From: Pseudomonadota bacterium
Lineage (GTDB): Bacteria > Pseudomonadota > Alphaproteobacteria > Caulobacterales > Caulobacteraceae
DNA: 64,000 nucleotides
Reading direction: 5' to 3'
NCBI GenBank assembly: GCA_018241995.1
Contig: JAFECT010000008.1
Span: 111,934 to 175,933, forward strand
Shown here: positions 33,474 through 45,254 of the stretch, piece after piece
Position numbering within the stretch: position 1 is the stretch's first letter
Layout of the letters: each line of letters opens with the position of its first letter
Notes under the pieces: model-generated
Seen by the model: the letters and a program-made list of their open reading frames with translations, nothing else
Told to the model about the DNA's origin: nothing
Database searches by the model: none
Made by a program: the position numbers and the translations under genes

Positions 33474-35683
33474 TGCCCCAGCTGCTGCTCGAACTGTTCT
33501 CGGAAGAGATCCCCGCCCGCATGCAGGCCCAGGCCGCGCGCGACCTGGAGCGGATGTTCGCCGACAAGCTCAAGGACGCCGGCCTCGCCGCCGAGAGCCT
33601 CAAGACCTACGCCGGCCCGCGCCGCCTGACCCTGGTGGCCGAAGGACTGCCCGCCGCCCAGGAAGACCGGGTCGAGGAGCGCAAGGGCCCGCGCGCCAAT
33701 GCGCCGGAGCAGGCGCTGGAGGGCTTCCTGCGCTCCACCGGCCTGACGCGGGATCAGCTGGTCGAACGCGACGGCGTGCTGTTCGCCGAGATCGCCAGGA
33801 AGGGCCGCCCGACGCCCGAGATCGTGGCCGAGGCGGTGGACGCCATCGTGCGCAGCTTCCCCTGGCCCAAGTCGATGACCTGGGGGACAGGGACCCTGCG
33901 CTGGGTGCGGCCGCTCAAGCGCATCCTGTGCCTGTTCGGCGGTGCCGTCGTGCCCTTCGCCATCGACGGCATCGCCTCGGGCGACCTGACCGAAGGCCAC
34001 CGGTTCATGGGGCCGGGGCAGGCGATCAAGGTCACCGACTTCGCGAGCTATCGCGACGGCCTGCAGAAGGGTTGTGTCGTATTGGACGCCGCCGACCGCA
34101 AGGCGACGATCCTTGAGAAGGCCAAGGCGCTCTGCGCCGCGCGTGGGCTGGAATTGGTCGACGACGAGGGCTTGCTGGACGAGGTCTCGGGCCTCGCCGA
34201 ATGGCCGACACCCATCCTGGGCGACATGGACCCGTCGTTCCTCGACCTGCCGGCTGAGGTGATCCGCACCTCCATGCGCACGCACCAGAAGTACTTCGCC
34301 GTGCGCGACCCCAAGACGGGGGGCCTAGCCCCCCACTTCCTGGCCGTGGCCAACATCGAAGCCATCGACGGCGGCAAGGCCATCGCCGCGGGCAACGCGC
34401 GGGTGCTGTCCGCGCGCCTGAACGACGCGCGGTTCTTCTGGGACGAGGACAACAAGCCGGGCAATTTTGAGCGCTGGCTGAAGAAGCTGGAAGGCGTGAC
34501 CTTCCACGCCAAGCTCGGGACGATGGCCGAGCGGGTCGAGCGGATCGTGGCGCTGGCGCGCACGCTCGCCTTGGCAACAAAGGCTGACCCAGATCGAGCT
34601 GAAGAGGCCGCGCGTCTAGCTAAAGCTGATCTCGTCTCGGGAATGGTTGGTGAGTTCCCCGAGCTTCAGGGAATTATGGGCGGCTACTACGCGCGGCGTA
34701 GCCACCGAGGCCTCGATGTGGTGGACGCTGTGCGTAATCACTACCAGCCTCAAGGGCCGAAGGACTATGTGCCCACTGCACCATTGGTGAGCGCCGTCGC
34801 GCTTGCTGACAAACTCGATACTCTCGTCTCGTTCTTTGCGATCGATGAGAAGCCAACTGGTTCTCGAGATCCGTACGCTCTGCGTCGTGCAGCACTTGGC
34901 TTCATTCGTATTGTTCTCGGTAAGACCGAAGGATTGCCTCCCGGCGGGGAGACGCCTGTTAGGCTGTCGCTGCGCCAAGCATCACGCTCCCACTATCGTC
35001 GCCTGGCGAGCCAGCTGACCCAGAAGCGCGTGGAAGATCGTGCCTGGGCCGTGCATGCGGTAGAGCAAGAACACGGTCTCGACCCAGTCGTTACGGAGCC
35101 AATGGCGGTTGGCGTTAAGCCTGACACAGACCTCGATGAAGCCTCAACTCGAACTGCAAACGAGCTCCTGGCGTTCTTCGCCGACCGCCTGAAGGTCATG
35201 TTGCGCGACGAGGGCAAGCGTCATGATTTGGTGGATGCGGTGTTCGCCCTCGGTGACGACGACCTCGTGCGCATCGTGGCCCGGGTCGAGGCCCTGGACG
35301 GCTTCCTGAAGACCGACGACGGAGCGAACCTGTTGGCCGGCTACCGCCGCGCTGTGAACATCCTCAAGGCCGAGGCCAAGAAGAACCCGAACGAATCCTA
35401 CGACGGCGCGGTCGATCCGAGCCTGCTGAAGGAGCCGGAGGAGAAGGCCCTGGCTGACGCGCTGGGCGCCACGCTCGCCGCCTTGGAACCCAAGCTCGCC
35501 GCCGAGGATTTCACCGGCGCGATGGGGGCTCTGGCCGGGCTTCGCGGCCCGGTGGACGCCTTCTTCGACAAGGTGCTGGTCAACGATCCGGACGCGGCCG
35601 TGCGGATGAACCGGCTGCGCCTCTTATCCCAGATCAAGGACGCCGCGAACCGCGTGGCGGACTTCTCGCTGATTTCCGGTTGA
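33473..35683 (+). CDS. glyS: glycine--tRNA ligase beta subunit
   Basis: The 736-residue beta subunit is needed for tRNA binding and has an HD-like region and a C-terminal anticodon-binding domain. Recognisable segments are [18 protein letters not shown] at the start, IRTSMRTHQKYFAV (about residue 262), VSGMVGEFPELQGIMGGYYA and PLVSAVALADKLDTL. The start overlaps the glyQ stop. About 600 bp in the middle (near 34570-35165) use many A/T-ending codons that the flanks and neighbours avoid, although the protein reads through without interruption. This looks like a recombined segment. Confidence 0.96.
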   Translation: MPQLLLELFSEEIPARMQAQAARDLERMFADKLKDAGLAAESLKTYAGPRRLTLVAEGLPAAQEDRVEERKGPRANAPEQALEGFLRSTGLTRDQLVERDGVLFAEIARKGRPTPEIVAEAVDAIVRSFPWPKSMTWGTGTLRWVRPLKRILCLFGGAVVPFAIDGIASGDLTEGHRFMGPGQAIKVTDFASYRDGLQKGCVVLDAADRKATILEKAKALCAARGLELVDDEGLLDEVSGLAEWPTPILGDMDPSFLDLPAEVIRTSMRTHQKYFAVRDPKTGGLAPHFLAVANIEAIDGGKAIAAGNARVLSARLNDARFFWDEDNKPGNFERWLKKLEGVTFHAKLGTMAERVERIVALARTLALATKADPDRAEEAARLAKADLVSGMVGEFPELQGIMGGYYARRSHRGLDVVDAVRNHYQPQGPKDYVPTAPLVSAVALADKLDTLVSFFAIDEKPTGSRDPYALRRAALGFIRIVLGKTEGLPPGGETPVRLSLRQASRSHYRRLASQLTQKRVEDRAWAVHAVEQEHGLDPVVTEPMAVGVKPDTDLDEASTRTANELLAFFADRLKVMLRDEGKRHDLVDAVFALGDDDLVRIVARVEALDGFLKTDDGANLLAGYRRAVNILKAEAKKNPNESYDGAVDPSLLKEPEEKALADALGATLAALEPKLAAEDFTGAMGALAGLRGPVDAFFDKVLVNDPDAAVRMNRLRLLSQIKDAANRVADFSLISG
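34570..35165 (+). other. codon-usage island inside glyS
   Basis: In this stretch codons such as GCA, GCT, CGA, CTA, GTT and CCA are common, while the flanking parts of glyS use almost only C/G-ending codons. The change is sharp at both ends and the frame is intact. It points to gene conversion from a lower-GC donor. The boundaries are estimates by eye. Confidence 0.6.
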
Positions 35684-35726
35684 GGCGCCCCCGCGCTTCG
35701 GCCCACGACGACACGAAGGAACGCCC

Positions 35727-38404
<2,678 letters not shown>

Positions 38405-38408
<4 letters not shown>

Positions 38409-38437
38409 TCCTTGCCCCGCAAGGGGGGAAGGATCAG
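38405..38437. repeat. palindrome joining the ends of ppdK and panC
   Basis: CTGATCCTTGCCCC, a short GCAA loop and GGGGGGAAGGATCAG form a near-perfect hairpin. The outer CTGAT arms supply the TGA stop codons of both converging genes. A related unit is at 45251-45286. It has no T run, so it is not a classical terminator, but could act in both directions. Confidence 0.7.
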
Positions 38438-39300
38438 ATCGGCAGGTTATCGATCAACCGCGTCGCCCCGATCCTGGCGGCGGCGAGCACCCGCGCGGGA
38501 CCGTTCACGGCGCCCACGAACGGCGCCAAGTCCTCGGCGTCGCGGATCGCGACATAGTCCACGCTGTCGAACCCGGCCTCGCCGATCTCGGCGACGGTGT
38601 CCTTCTCGATCACAGCGACCGGCTCGCCCTTCCTGGCGCGGCGGGCGGCGTCGGCCAGGGCCAGGTTCAGGCGGCCTGCGATCATGCGCTGTTCGGGCGT
38701 CAGGTAGGCGTTCCTGGAGCTCAGGGCCAAGCCGTCGTCCTCGCGCACAGTCGGACCGGGGACGATCCGCACCGGCAGGTCGAGGTCGGCGACCAGGCGC
38801 TTGATCACCAGGAGCTGCTGGTAGTCCTTCTCGCCGAACACGGCCACGTCGGGCGCGGCCTGGATCAGCAGCTTGGCCACCACCGTCGCGACCCCGCCGA
38901 ACATCTGCGGCCGGAAGGCGCCCTCCAGATCGTCGGAGACGCCCGCGACGGTGATCGCGGTGGAGAAGCCCGGCGGATAGATCGCCTCCGGCCCCGGCGC
39001 GAACAAAAGGTCGCAGCCGGCCGACGCCAGCAGGCGCGCGTCCTCGGCCTCCTGGCGGGGATAGCGGTCCAGGTCCTCGGTCGGGGCGAACTGCTTGGGG
39101 TTCACGAAGACGCTGGCGACGACCCGGTCGGCCTGCTCGCGGGCCAGGCGCACCAGGGACAGGTGACCCTCGTGCAGGGCGCCCATGGTGGGCACGAAGC
39201 CCACGCGCTCGCCCGCCTTGCGCCAGCCTTGGACGGTTTCGCGCAGCGCCTGAACCGTGCGGGCGACGGCGAGCGGCGAGGTCTCTGCGAGCGAGGACAT
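38434..39300 (-). CDS. panC: pantoate--beta-alanine ligase
   Basis: The 288-residue pantothenate synthetase makes pantothenate from pantoate, beta-alanine and ATP, for coenzyme A. HIGH-like TMGALHEGHLSLV is at about residue 35 and the KMSKS-like loop in LALSSRNAYL at about residue 185. Other family segments are FVNPKQFAPTEDL and VFGEKDYQQL. The ATG at 39300 matches the family start; one 30 bp upstream is possible. panB is not in the window. Confidence 0.95.
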   Translation of the reverse strand: MSSLAETSPLAVARTVQALRETVQGWRKAGERVGFVPTMGALHEGHLSLVRLAREQADRVVASVFVNPKQFAPTEDLDRYPRQEAEDARLLASAGCDLLFAPGPEAIYPPGFSTAITVAGVSDDLEGAFRPQMFGGVATVVAKLLIQAAPDVAVFGEKDYQQLLVIKRLVADLDLPVRIVPGPTVREDDGLALSSRNAYLTPEQRMIAGRLNLALADAARRARKGEPVAVIEKDTVAEIGEAGFDSVDYVAIRDAEDLAPFVGAVNGPARVLAAARIGATRLIDNLPI

Positions 39301-39365
39301 GGTGACTGCGCCTTTAAGGATATATCTCAACCGCGCCGAAACCGGGCGCTGGTAGGGTCGCGCTT

Positions 39366-40007
39366 ATGAACCCGTACCGCGTTCTGCGTCCAGTCGCCGT
39401 CCTCGCCCTCGCTTCGGGCCTGAACGGCTGTGGGGCCACGTTCGAAAACGATGGCCACATGTTCCAGCGGATGGCCGATCAGGTCGCCGCCATCCAGGTG
39501 GATTCCGGTGACGGCTCGACCCCGGCGCCGGCCAGGCCCCAAGCGCTCGCCCAGGCCGAGGCCAAGCCCGCGCCGATGGCGATCGACGGCCAGGCCCTGG
39601 ACGTGCGCGTGGTCGATGCGCTGGACATGCCCAACGCCCGCGACGCGGGCCTGCGTCCGGTGCTGACCGCGGTTTCGACCCTGACCCATGCCGCCGCCTC
39701 GGCGAATGCGGGCCTGCGCGGCGTGGTCGAGCCCGCCGGACGCGCCAGCCCCGGCAAGAGCGTGCAGCTCGCCGCCTTTCCCAATGACAAGGCCGCCCAC
39801 GCCGCCTGGGCCGCGCTGCAGGCCAAGAGCCCGGCGCTGCTCGGTCGCCTGAGGCCCGAGTTCGACCACGTCGACCTGGGCCCCAAGGGCGTGTGGGTGC
39901 GCATCAAGGCCGGTCCCGTGGTCTCCGCCGCCGACGCCAAACAGGTCTGCGCCGCCGCCGGCGTGGCCGCGCGCTGGTGCGCCTCCGCCTTCAACCCGCA
40001 GGCCTGA
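39366..40007 (+). CDS. SPOR-domain lipoprotein
   Basis: The 213-residue protein has a lipoprotein signal peptide with lipobox LNGC (Cys22), so it should be lipid-anchored. A disordered Pro/Ala-rich linker follows. The C-terminal 80 residues (VQLAAFPNDKAAHAAWAAL, WVRIKAGPVVSAADAKQVC) fit a SPOR domain, which binds denuded glycan strands at division sites. The gene next to it is mipZ, which controls division-site choice, so a cell-division role is a reasonable inference. It is divergent from panC. Confidence 0.8.
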   Translation: MNPYRVLRPVAVLALASGLNGCGATFENDGHMFQRMADQVAAIQVDSGDGSTPAPARPQALAQAEAKPAPMAIDGQALDVRVVDALDMPNARDAGLRPVLTAVSTLTHAAASANAGLRGVVEPAGRASPGKSVQLAAFPNDKAAHAAWAALQAKSPALLGRLRPEFDHVDLGPKGVWVRIKAGPVVSAADAKQVCAAAGVAARWCASAFNPQA

Positions 40008-40055
40008 CGCAGGGCCCGAGCGCCACCTGCCTGTGCATAGGCTGTTCGGTCGCGT

Positions 40056-40082
40056 TTGACGGCGCGCGCGGCGATGTATGGT
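40056..40082 (+). promoter_or_regulatory. possible promoter of mipZ
   Basis: TTGACG (40056-40061) and TATGGT (40077-40082) are 15 bp apart, about 40 bp before the GTG start. It is a weak match. Confidence 0.3.
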
Positions 40083-40119
40083 CGTGGGGTGGGCCCTGGT
40101 GAGTCGGGGAGGGGTAGCT

Positions 40120-40950
40120 GTGTCTCAATCGCGTTTCATCGTCGTCGGAAATGAAAAGGGCGGGGCGGGCAAGTCCACCATCGCCATCCACCTGACCACG
40201 GGCCTGCTGGCCGCCGGGGCCAAGGTGGCGGTGATCGATCTGGACCTGCGCCAGCAGTCGCTGGGCCGCTTCCTGGCCAACCGGCGCACCTGGCTCGCCG
40301 CCTCCGGCGTCGAGGCCGCCATGCCGACCGAGCAGCGGCTGGGCGACGACATGGCCTATTTCGCCAAGGCCGACCCGCAGGAGGGCCTGGATCGCTTCGA
40401 GGCCTGCTTCGCCGCCGCCAAGGCCGAGGCCGACTTCGTCGTGATCGACACCCCGGGCGGCGACACGCCCCTGTCGCGCGCGGCCCACGCGGTCGCCGAC
40501 CTGATCGTCACGCCCATGAACGACAGCTTCGTGGACTTCGATCTGCTGGGCCAGGTCGATCCGGTGACCCTCGATCTGATCAAGCCCTCGATCTATTCCG
40601 AGACCGTTTGGGAGTCGCGCAAGCTGCGCGCCGCGCGCGAGGGGCGCACCATCGACTGGGTGGTGCTGTCCAACCGCCTGGCCGTGGCCGAGGCGCGTAA
40701 CCGCCGCCGGGTCGACGAGCGCATCGCCGCGCTCAGCCGCCGGGTGGGCTTCCGCGTCGGGCCGGGCCTCAGGGACCGGGTGATCTATCGCGAGCTGTTC
40801 CCGTTCGGCCTGACCGTGGCCGACCTGTCGCCGACCATCCGCCCGGTCGCGGTGTCGCTGGCCCACGTGGCCGCGCGCCAGGAGCTGCGTTCGCTGATGT
40901 GGGCGCTGAACCTGGGCGAGGCCGAGAGCCTGGCCAAGCCGGCCGCCTAG
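40120..40950 (+). CDS. mipZ: MipZ, ParA-type division-site ATPase
   Basis: The 276-residue protein matches Caulobacter MipZ throughout: VVGNEKGGAGKSTIAIHL (P-loop at residues 9-26), VIDLDLRQQSLGRF, VIDTPGGDTPLSRAAH, VTPMNDSFVDFDLLGQVDPV and GPGLRDRVIYRELFPFGLT. MipZ dimerises with ATP, forms a gradient from ParB at the poles and blocks FtsZ assembly, so that division occurs at mid-cell. The start codon is GTG with GGGGAGGGG upstream; an earlier in-frame ATG would add 14 unrelated residues. Confidence 0.95.
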   Translation: MSQSRFIVVGNEKGGAGKSTIAIHLTTGLLAAGAKVAVIDLDLRQQSLGRFLANRRTWLAASGVEAAMPTEQRLGDDMAYFAKADPQEGLDRFEACFAAAKAEADFVVIDTPGGDTPLSRAAHAVADLIVTPMNDSFVDFDLLGQVDPVTLDLIKPSIYSETVWESRKLRAAREGRTIDWVVLSNRLAVAEARNRRRVDERIAALSRRVGFRVGPGLRDRVIYRELFPFGLTVADLSPTIRPVAVSLAHVAARQELRSLMWALNLGEAESLAKPAA

Positions 40951-41570
40951 GGCATCACCGGGCCGCCACGCTCCAGCGCACGCCTATAGGCCGGGCGCGC
41001 CCGCATGGCTTCCAGATAGCGCCGGCACTCCGGATAGGGCTCCAGCCGGCCGCGCGCCTCGGCGGCGTCGAGCACGAAGCCGATCTGGATATCCGCGCCC
41101 GAGAAGCTCTTGCCGCAGATGAAGGCATGGCCGCCGGCCAGCTCGCTTTCGATGAAGCCGAGGTGGTTGGCGATCTCGCTGTCGATGCGAGGCTTCAGCG
41201 GCGCGCCGGCCTCGCCCAGCCGCCCGACATAGAGCGCCAGCAGCATCGGCAGCATGGCCGAGCCCTCGGCGAAGTGGAGCCACTGGATATAGTCGATCCA
41301 TTCGCCCGAGCCGGGCTTTGGCGCGAAGCGGCCCCGGCCGTACCTGTGGATCAGGTATTCGATGATGGCGCCGGACTCGGCGATGGTGCGCCGCCCGTCG
41401 GTGATCACCGGCGACTTGCCCAGTGGGTGGGCGGCCTTCAGCTCCGGCGGGGCGAAGCGGGTCTGCGGATCCCGTTCGTAGAGGCGCAGCTCATAGGGCA
41501 CGCCCAGCTCCTCCAGCAGCCAGAGGATGCGGTGCGAGCGCGATTGGTTCAGGTGATGGACGACGATCAC
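40947..41570 (-). CDS. glutathione S-transferase family protein
   Basis: The 207-residue protein has the thioredoxin-like N-terminal domain (HHLNQSRSHRILWLLEELGVPYE, in pieces; KSPVITDG; ESGAIIEYLI) and the all-helical C-terminal domain. Such enzymes conjugate glutathione to electrophiles or reduce peroxides. The start is GTG at 41570, which overlaps the upstream transporter stop as GTGA, so the pair is coupled. The C-terminus overlaps the end of mipZ by 4 bp on the other strand. The substrate is unknown. Confidence 0.88.
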   Translation of the reverse strand: MIVVHHLNQSRSHRILWLLEELGVPYELRLYERDPQTRFAPPELKAAHPLGKSPVITDGRRTIAESGAIIEYLIHRYGRGRFAPKPGSGEWIDYIQWLHFAEGSAMLPMLLALYVGRLGEAGAPLKPRIDSEIANHLGFIESELAGGHAFICGKSFSGADIQIGFVLDAAEARGRLEPYPECRRYLEAMRARPAYRRALERGGPVMP

Positions 41571-42694
41571 GATGCGGCGCCCCGCGCCTCGGCCTCCGCC
41601 AGCTGGACGGCCGGATCGCCCTTCTTCGAGAGCAGTATGGCCAGCCAACGCATGCTGCGGAACTCGGCCGAGAGCGCGATGACCACCACCGTCAGGGGCG
41701 TGGAGAGCAGGGCGCCGGCCACGCCGAAGATCAGGCTCCAGAAGGCCAGGGACAGCAGCACCACCACCGGATCGACGTCCAGGTGGTCGGCCTGCAGGCG
41801 CGGCAGGATGATGTTGTCCAGCACCAGCACGACGCTCTGCAGCGCGATCAGCAGCACGACCGGCCGCCACGAAAGGTCGAACTCGGCGAAGGCCAGCAGC
41901 ACCGGCACGATGACGGCGGCGGCGGCGCCCAGCAGCGGGATGTAGGCGCCCAGGAAGATCAGGAAGGCCAGGAACCCTGCATTGGGCAGGCCGATCGCCG
42001 CCATCAGGCCATAGCTGATCGCGGCCATGACCGCGGCCTTGAAGGTCTGGATGCCCACATAGCCTTCGGCTCCGTCGCGCACGCGATGGAACACGCGCTG
42101 GGCGTGGGTCTGGCTTTCGGGGCGGGGGAACAGGAGGCTCATCTTGCGCGCGAAGGCGGCGCGTGAGGCGATCATGAAGCCCAGATAGACCACCACGAAC
42201 ACGAAGTCGGTGGCCAGGTGCCGACCGGTGCGCAGGGCGCCGCCGATCAGGGGCTTGAAGTCGAAGTCGTCGATGGCTTCCTGCACGGTCTCCGGCGCCA
42301 TTCCGAGGCGGCCGGTCATGGTGGTCGCGAGCGTCTGGAGCTTCTGCTTGATCAGGCCGAACTCGCCCGAGATGCCCTTGGAGGACTGGATCGTCACCAG
42401 GATCGCCAGGCCGAGCACCCCGATCAGGAACAGGAAGGTGACGCTCAGCCTCAGCCAGTCGGGGCTGGTGGGAAACCACTTCTCCAGCCGGCGCGAGATG
42501 GCGTCCGTCAGGATCAGGAGGAAGACGGCGATGATAAGCGGCGTGACGAGCTCGCGCGTCAGCCACAGCACGAACAGGCTGGCGAAAATGGTCAGCAGCA
42601 GGCCGCAGCTCGCGATGGTGCGCATCAGGCGCAGGCGAGACGCTTCGTAGGGATTGAGGCCGGCGTCCGGGGGAGGCGGCGGGGCTTTGGCCAA
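41567..42694 (-). CDS. AI-2E family transporter (PF01594)
   Basis: The 375-residue integral membrane protein has about eight hydrophobic segments and motifs of the family: LFVLWLTRELVTPLIIAVFL, GLPNAGFLAFLIFLGAYIPLLGAAAAVIVPV (in pieces) and a long central amphipathic part. Family members include TqsA and sodium/proton antiporters, so function cannot be inferred from the name. The gene couples to the GST gene by a 4-bp overlap. A Pro-rich cytoplasmic N-terminus precedes the first helix. Confidence 0.88.
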   Translation of the reverse strand: MAKAPPPPPDAGLNPYEASRLRLMRTIASCGLLLTIFASLFVLWLTRELVTPLIIAVFLLILTDAISRRLEKWFPTSPDWLRLSVTFLFLIGVLGLAILVTIQSSKGISGEFGLIKQKLQTLATTMTGRLGMAPETVQEAIDDFDFKPLIGGALRTGRHLATDFVFVVVYLGFMIASRAAFARKMSLLFPRPESQTHAQRVFHRVRDGAEGYVGIQTFKAAVMAAISYGLMAAIGLPNAGFLAFLIFLGAYIPLLGAAAAVIVPVLLAFAEFDLSWRPVVLLIALQSVVLVLDNIILPRLQADHLDVDPVVVLLSLAFWSLIFGVAGALLSTPLTVVVIALSAEFRSMRWLAILLSKKGDPAVQLAEAEARGAAS

Positions 42695-42711
42695 GGGGTT
42701 CGCTTTCGAGT

Positions 42712-44100
42712 CTAGCGCGGGCCTCGCACGGGGCGGGGACCGCCGGGCAGGGGCAGTTTGCTCTCGTCGATGATCTGGCCGTCCTTCATCACAAACGCAA
42801 TGGCGAGCGTGTTCTCGATGTCGGCGGTCGGGTCGGCGTTGAGCATCACCAGGTCCGCCAGCTTGCCGGCCTCGACCGAGCCCAGGTCGCGCTCCTTACC
42901 CAGCAGCAGGGCCCCGTTGTAGGTGGCGATCTTGATCACCTCGTTGGGCTTGATGCCCGCGGCGACCAGCAGCTCCAGTTCGCGGTGCAGGGCGGCGCCG
43001 GTCGATTGGTCCGTGCCGGTGGCGGCGATCCCGCCCGCGGCGTCGACCTTGCGCACGTTCTCCATGGCGATGGGGGTCATCACCTTCATCCATTGGGTCC
43101 AGGCGCGCTTGGCGTAGTCGTCGCGCACCTTGGTGCGCTCGCGCTGGCGGTCCTCGGCCGTGAAGGAGGCGACGTAGAGCGGCTCGTCCAGGAACTCGGG
43201 ATGGTCGACCAGGCGGCCGTAGTTCTCGCCGATGGTCAGGGTGGTGGCGAAGGGGGTGTGCTTGGCGGCCATCAGCTTGACGAAACTGTCGGAGACCGGA
43301 CCCTGGATCACCGGGTGCGCCAGGCTGTCGGTCCCGGCGTAGATGGCCTCCAGCGCGCGCAGTTCGCTCGACACGTGGATGGTGGTGCGCACCCCGTGCA
43401 GGTTGGCCTCCTTGATGATCTCCTGCATCAGGTCCTGGGGCAGCAGCGGAATCAGCGGACGCGCGCCCCAGCCTTCCTCCTCGTAGGTGATCTTCATGAC
43501 GTCGGGTTGCTGTTCCTCGAGGTACTTGTCGAGGATGGCCTTGCCCTGGGGCCAGCTGTCGATGGTGACGGCGATGCCCGCGCCGTGGCTGCCCGGATAG
43601 GTGACCAGGTTGCCGGTGGCGAAGATGCGCGGCGACAGGATGCGGCCGGCCCGCTCGTCGGCGCGCAGCGGCAGGATCAGCTCGGGCTTGTTGCCCGCGT
43701 CATAGACGGTGGTGACGCCCGCATAGAGGTAGCTGGCCAGGGCGCCGACCCCGACCTGGCGGTTGACGGTGGTGGCCGCATCCGGGTGACCGGGGATCTG
43801 CGACTTGGACTTGGGCGCGGGCTCGAAGCCGCCCTCCAGATGGATGTGCACATCCATCATGCCCGGCATCAGGTACTTGCCGCGGCCATCGATGTGGTGG
43901 CCCGCCGGGTGGCCGTCGGCGGCGGAGGGGCGGATCGAGGCGATGCGATTGCCGTCGACCACGACGGTCATGTCCGGCTGGGGCGGGTTGGCGCGGCCGT
44001 CGATGACGGTGACGTGCTCGATGACGATGGGCTCGGCCGCCGCGACGGCAGGCGTGAGCACGAGGGCGACAGCCGCCGCCAGCATGGTCTTGAACTTCAT
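42712..44100 (-). CDS. exported amidohydrolase (metallo-dependent hydrolase)
   Basis: The 462-residue protein has a signal peptide (ending AVAAAE) and an amidohydrolase TIM barrel with the metal motif PGMMDVHIHLEGG. Further motifs are YAGVTTVYDAG, a later TTIHVSSELRALEAIYAGTDSLAHP (in pieces) and the C-terminal LGSVEAGKLADLVMLNADP. It is likely a periplasmic dipeptidase- or imidazolonepropionase-like hydrolase; the substrate is not evident. The start at 44100 follows AGGGGC and begins the signal peptide. It is divergent from the CDGSH-cupin gene. Confidence 0.85.
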   Translation of the reverse strand: MKFKTMLAAAVALVLTPAVAAAEPIVIEHVTVIDGRANPPQPDMTVVVDGNRIASIRPSAADGHPAGHHIDGRGKYLMPGMMDVHIHLEGGFEPAPKSKSQIPGHPDAATTVNRQVGVGALASYLYAGVTTVYDAGNKPELILPLRADERAGRILSPRIFATGNLVTYPGSHGAGIAVTIDSWPQGKAILDKYLEEQQPDVMKITYEEEGWGARPLIPLLPQDLMQEIIKEANLHGVRTTIHVSSELRALEAIYAGTDSLAHPVIQGPVSDSFVKLMAAKHTPFATTLTIGENYGRLVDHPEFLDEPLYVASFTAEDRQRERTKVRDDYAKRAWTQWMKVMTPIAMENVRKVDAAGGIAATGTDQSTGAALHRELELLVAAGIKPNEVIKIATYNGALLLGKERDLGSVEAGKLADLVMLNADPTADIENTLAIAFVMKDGQIIDESKLPLPGGPRPVRGPR

Positions 44101-44195
44101 GGTCTTGCCCCTGTCGAACCCCTTGGCCACAGTGCAGCACATCCGGGGCGCTCTTAGCCAGCGTTCCGTTTGCATACGGACCTGAAAGAGGCCCC

Positions 44196-45254
44196 ATGGA
44201 CGCGCCTGTCATCGCCAGCCGCAAGCCCTACTACGCGGTGCTGAAGAAGGGCCGGCCCTATCGCTGGTGCCGCTGCGGCCTGTCGAAGAAGCAGCCCTAT
44301 TGCGACAACTCCCACGAGGGCACGGGCTTCGAGCCGATGATCTACATCGGCCAGTACGACGGCGAGGAGGTGCTGTTCTGCGGCTGCAAACAGACCGGCG
44401 ACAGCCCCATGTGCGACGGGACCCACGCCAATCTGGAGGGCGGCTATCAGCGGGACGATCCCAACACGCCCGAGAACCGCGCCATTCCCGAGACCCGGGA
44501 CCAGGTCGACGGCCTGACCCTGCTGGACGGCGGCTGCTACGTCTTCTCGCCCGCCAAGGCCCGCTTCGCCGAGCTCGGGAACCTGCGGTTCTGCACGGTG
44601 ATCTCCCAGGGACAGGGGGCGATCCACCAGTCGCAGTTCTACGCTGAGGTCTCGGGCCAGCCGGGGCCCATCGTCATGCTGGGCGAGAGCGACGGCATCC
44701 TGTTTGTGGGCGGGGGCGAGGGGACCATCGAGATCGCGGGGCGGCCGTTTCAGGTCCAGCGCACCGATGGGGTCTACGTCCGCGCCGGCGAGGGCTTCCG
44801 CGCCGTTCCGGCCGAGGGTCAGACGCTCAAGCTGTTCATCTCGGCCCTGCCGGCCATCGCCGCGCTCGAGGTCGAGCCCGACTGGCCGTCCGCCTTCGAC
44901 GCATCCGAGCCCGAACGCGTGGTTCGCGTGGACGCCGGCCAGCGCAAGGCCATGGGCGAGCGGTGGTTCCAGATGCTGGCCGACAAGGCCGTGGGCTGCA
45001 CGGGCAAGGCCCAGTTCATCGGCCACATCCCCTTCTCAAAGGCCGAGCCACACCGGCACCTCTATGAGGAGTCGATCATCTGCCTAGAGGGCGAGGGGAT
45101 GATGTGGACGGAGACTAAGAAGGCGAGGGTGCGCCCTGGCGACGTGATCTTCCTGCCGAGAAAACAGCTGCATTCGCTGCAGTGCGTGTCGGAGGGCGGG
45201 ATGGAGGTGGTCGGGGTGATCCATCCGGGGGACAATCCGGGGATCAACTACTGA
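44196..45254 (+). CDS. fusion of two CDGSH iron-sulfur motifs with a bicupin
   Basis: The 352-residue protein begins with two CDGSH-type [2Fe-2S] sites: C25, C27, C36, H40 (CRCGLSKKQPYCDNSH) and C62, C64, C73, H77 (CGCKQTGDSPMCDGTH). A first cupin-like beta domain (residues about 110-210, probably without a metal site) and a second cupin follow. The second has metal ligands in AEPHRHLYEESII and KQLHSLQC. The iron-sulfur part suggests redox or cluster transfer, and the cupin a dioxygenase or ligand-binding role. The substrate is unknown. It converges with the aminotransferase gene across a palindrome. Confidence 0.85.
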   Translation: MDAPVIASRKPYYAVLKKGRPYRWCRCGLSKKQPYCDNSHEGTGFEPMIYIGQYDGEEVLFCGCKQTGDSPMCDGTHANLEGGYQRDDPNTPENRAIPETRDQVDGLTLLDGGCYVFSPAKARFAELGNLRFCTVISQGQGAIHQSQFYAEVSGQPGPIVMLGESDGILFVGGGEGTIEIAGRPFQVQRTDGVYVRAGEGFRAVPAEGQTLKLFISALPAIAALEVEPDWPSAFDASEPERVVRVDAGQRKAMGERWFQMLADKAVGCTGKAQFIGHIPFSKAEPHRHLYEESIICLEGEGMMWTETKKARVRPGDVIFLPRKQLHSLQCVSEGGMEVVGVIHPGDNPGINY

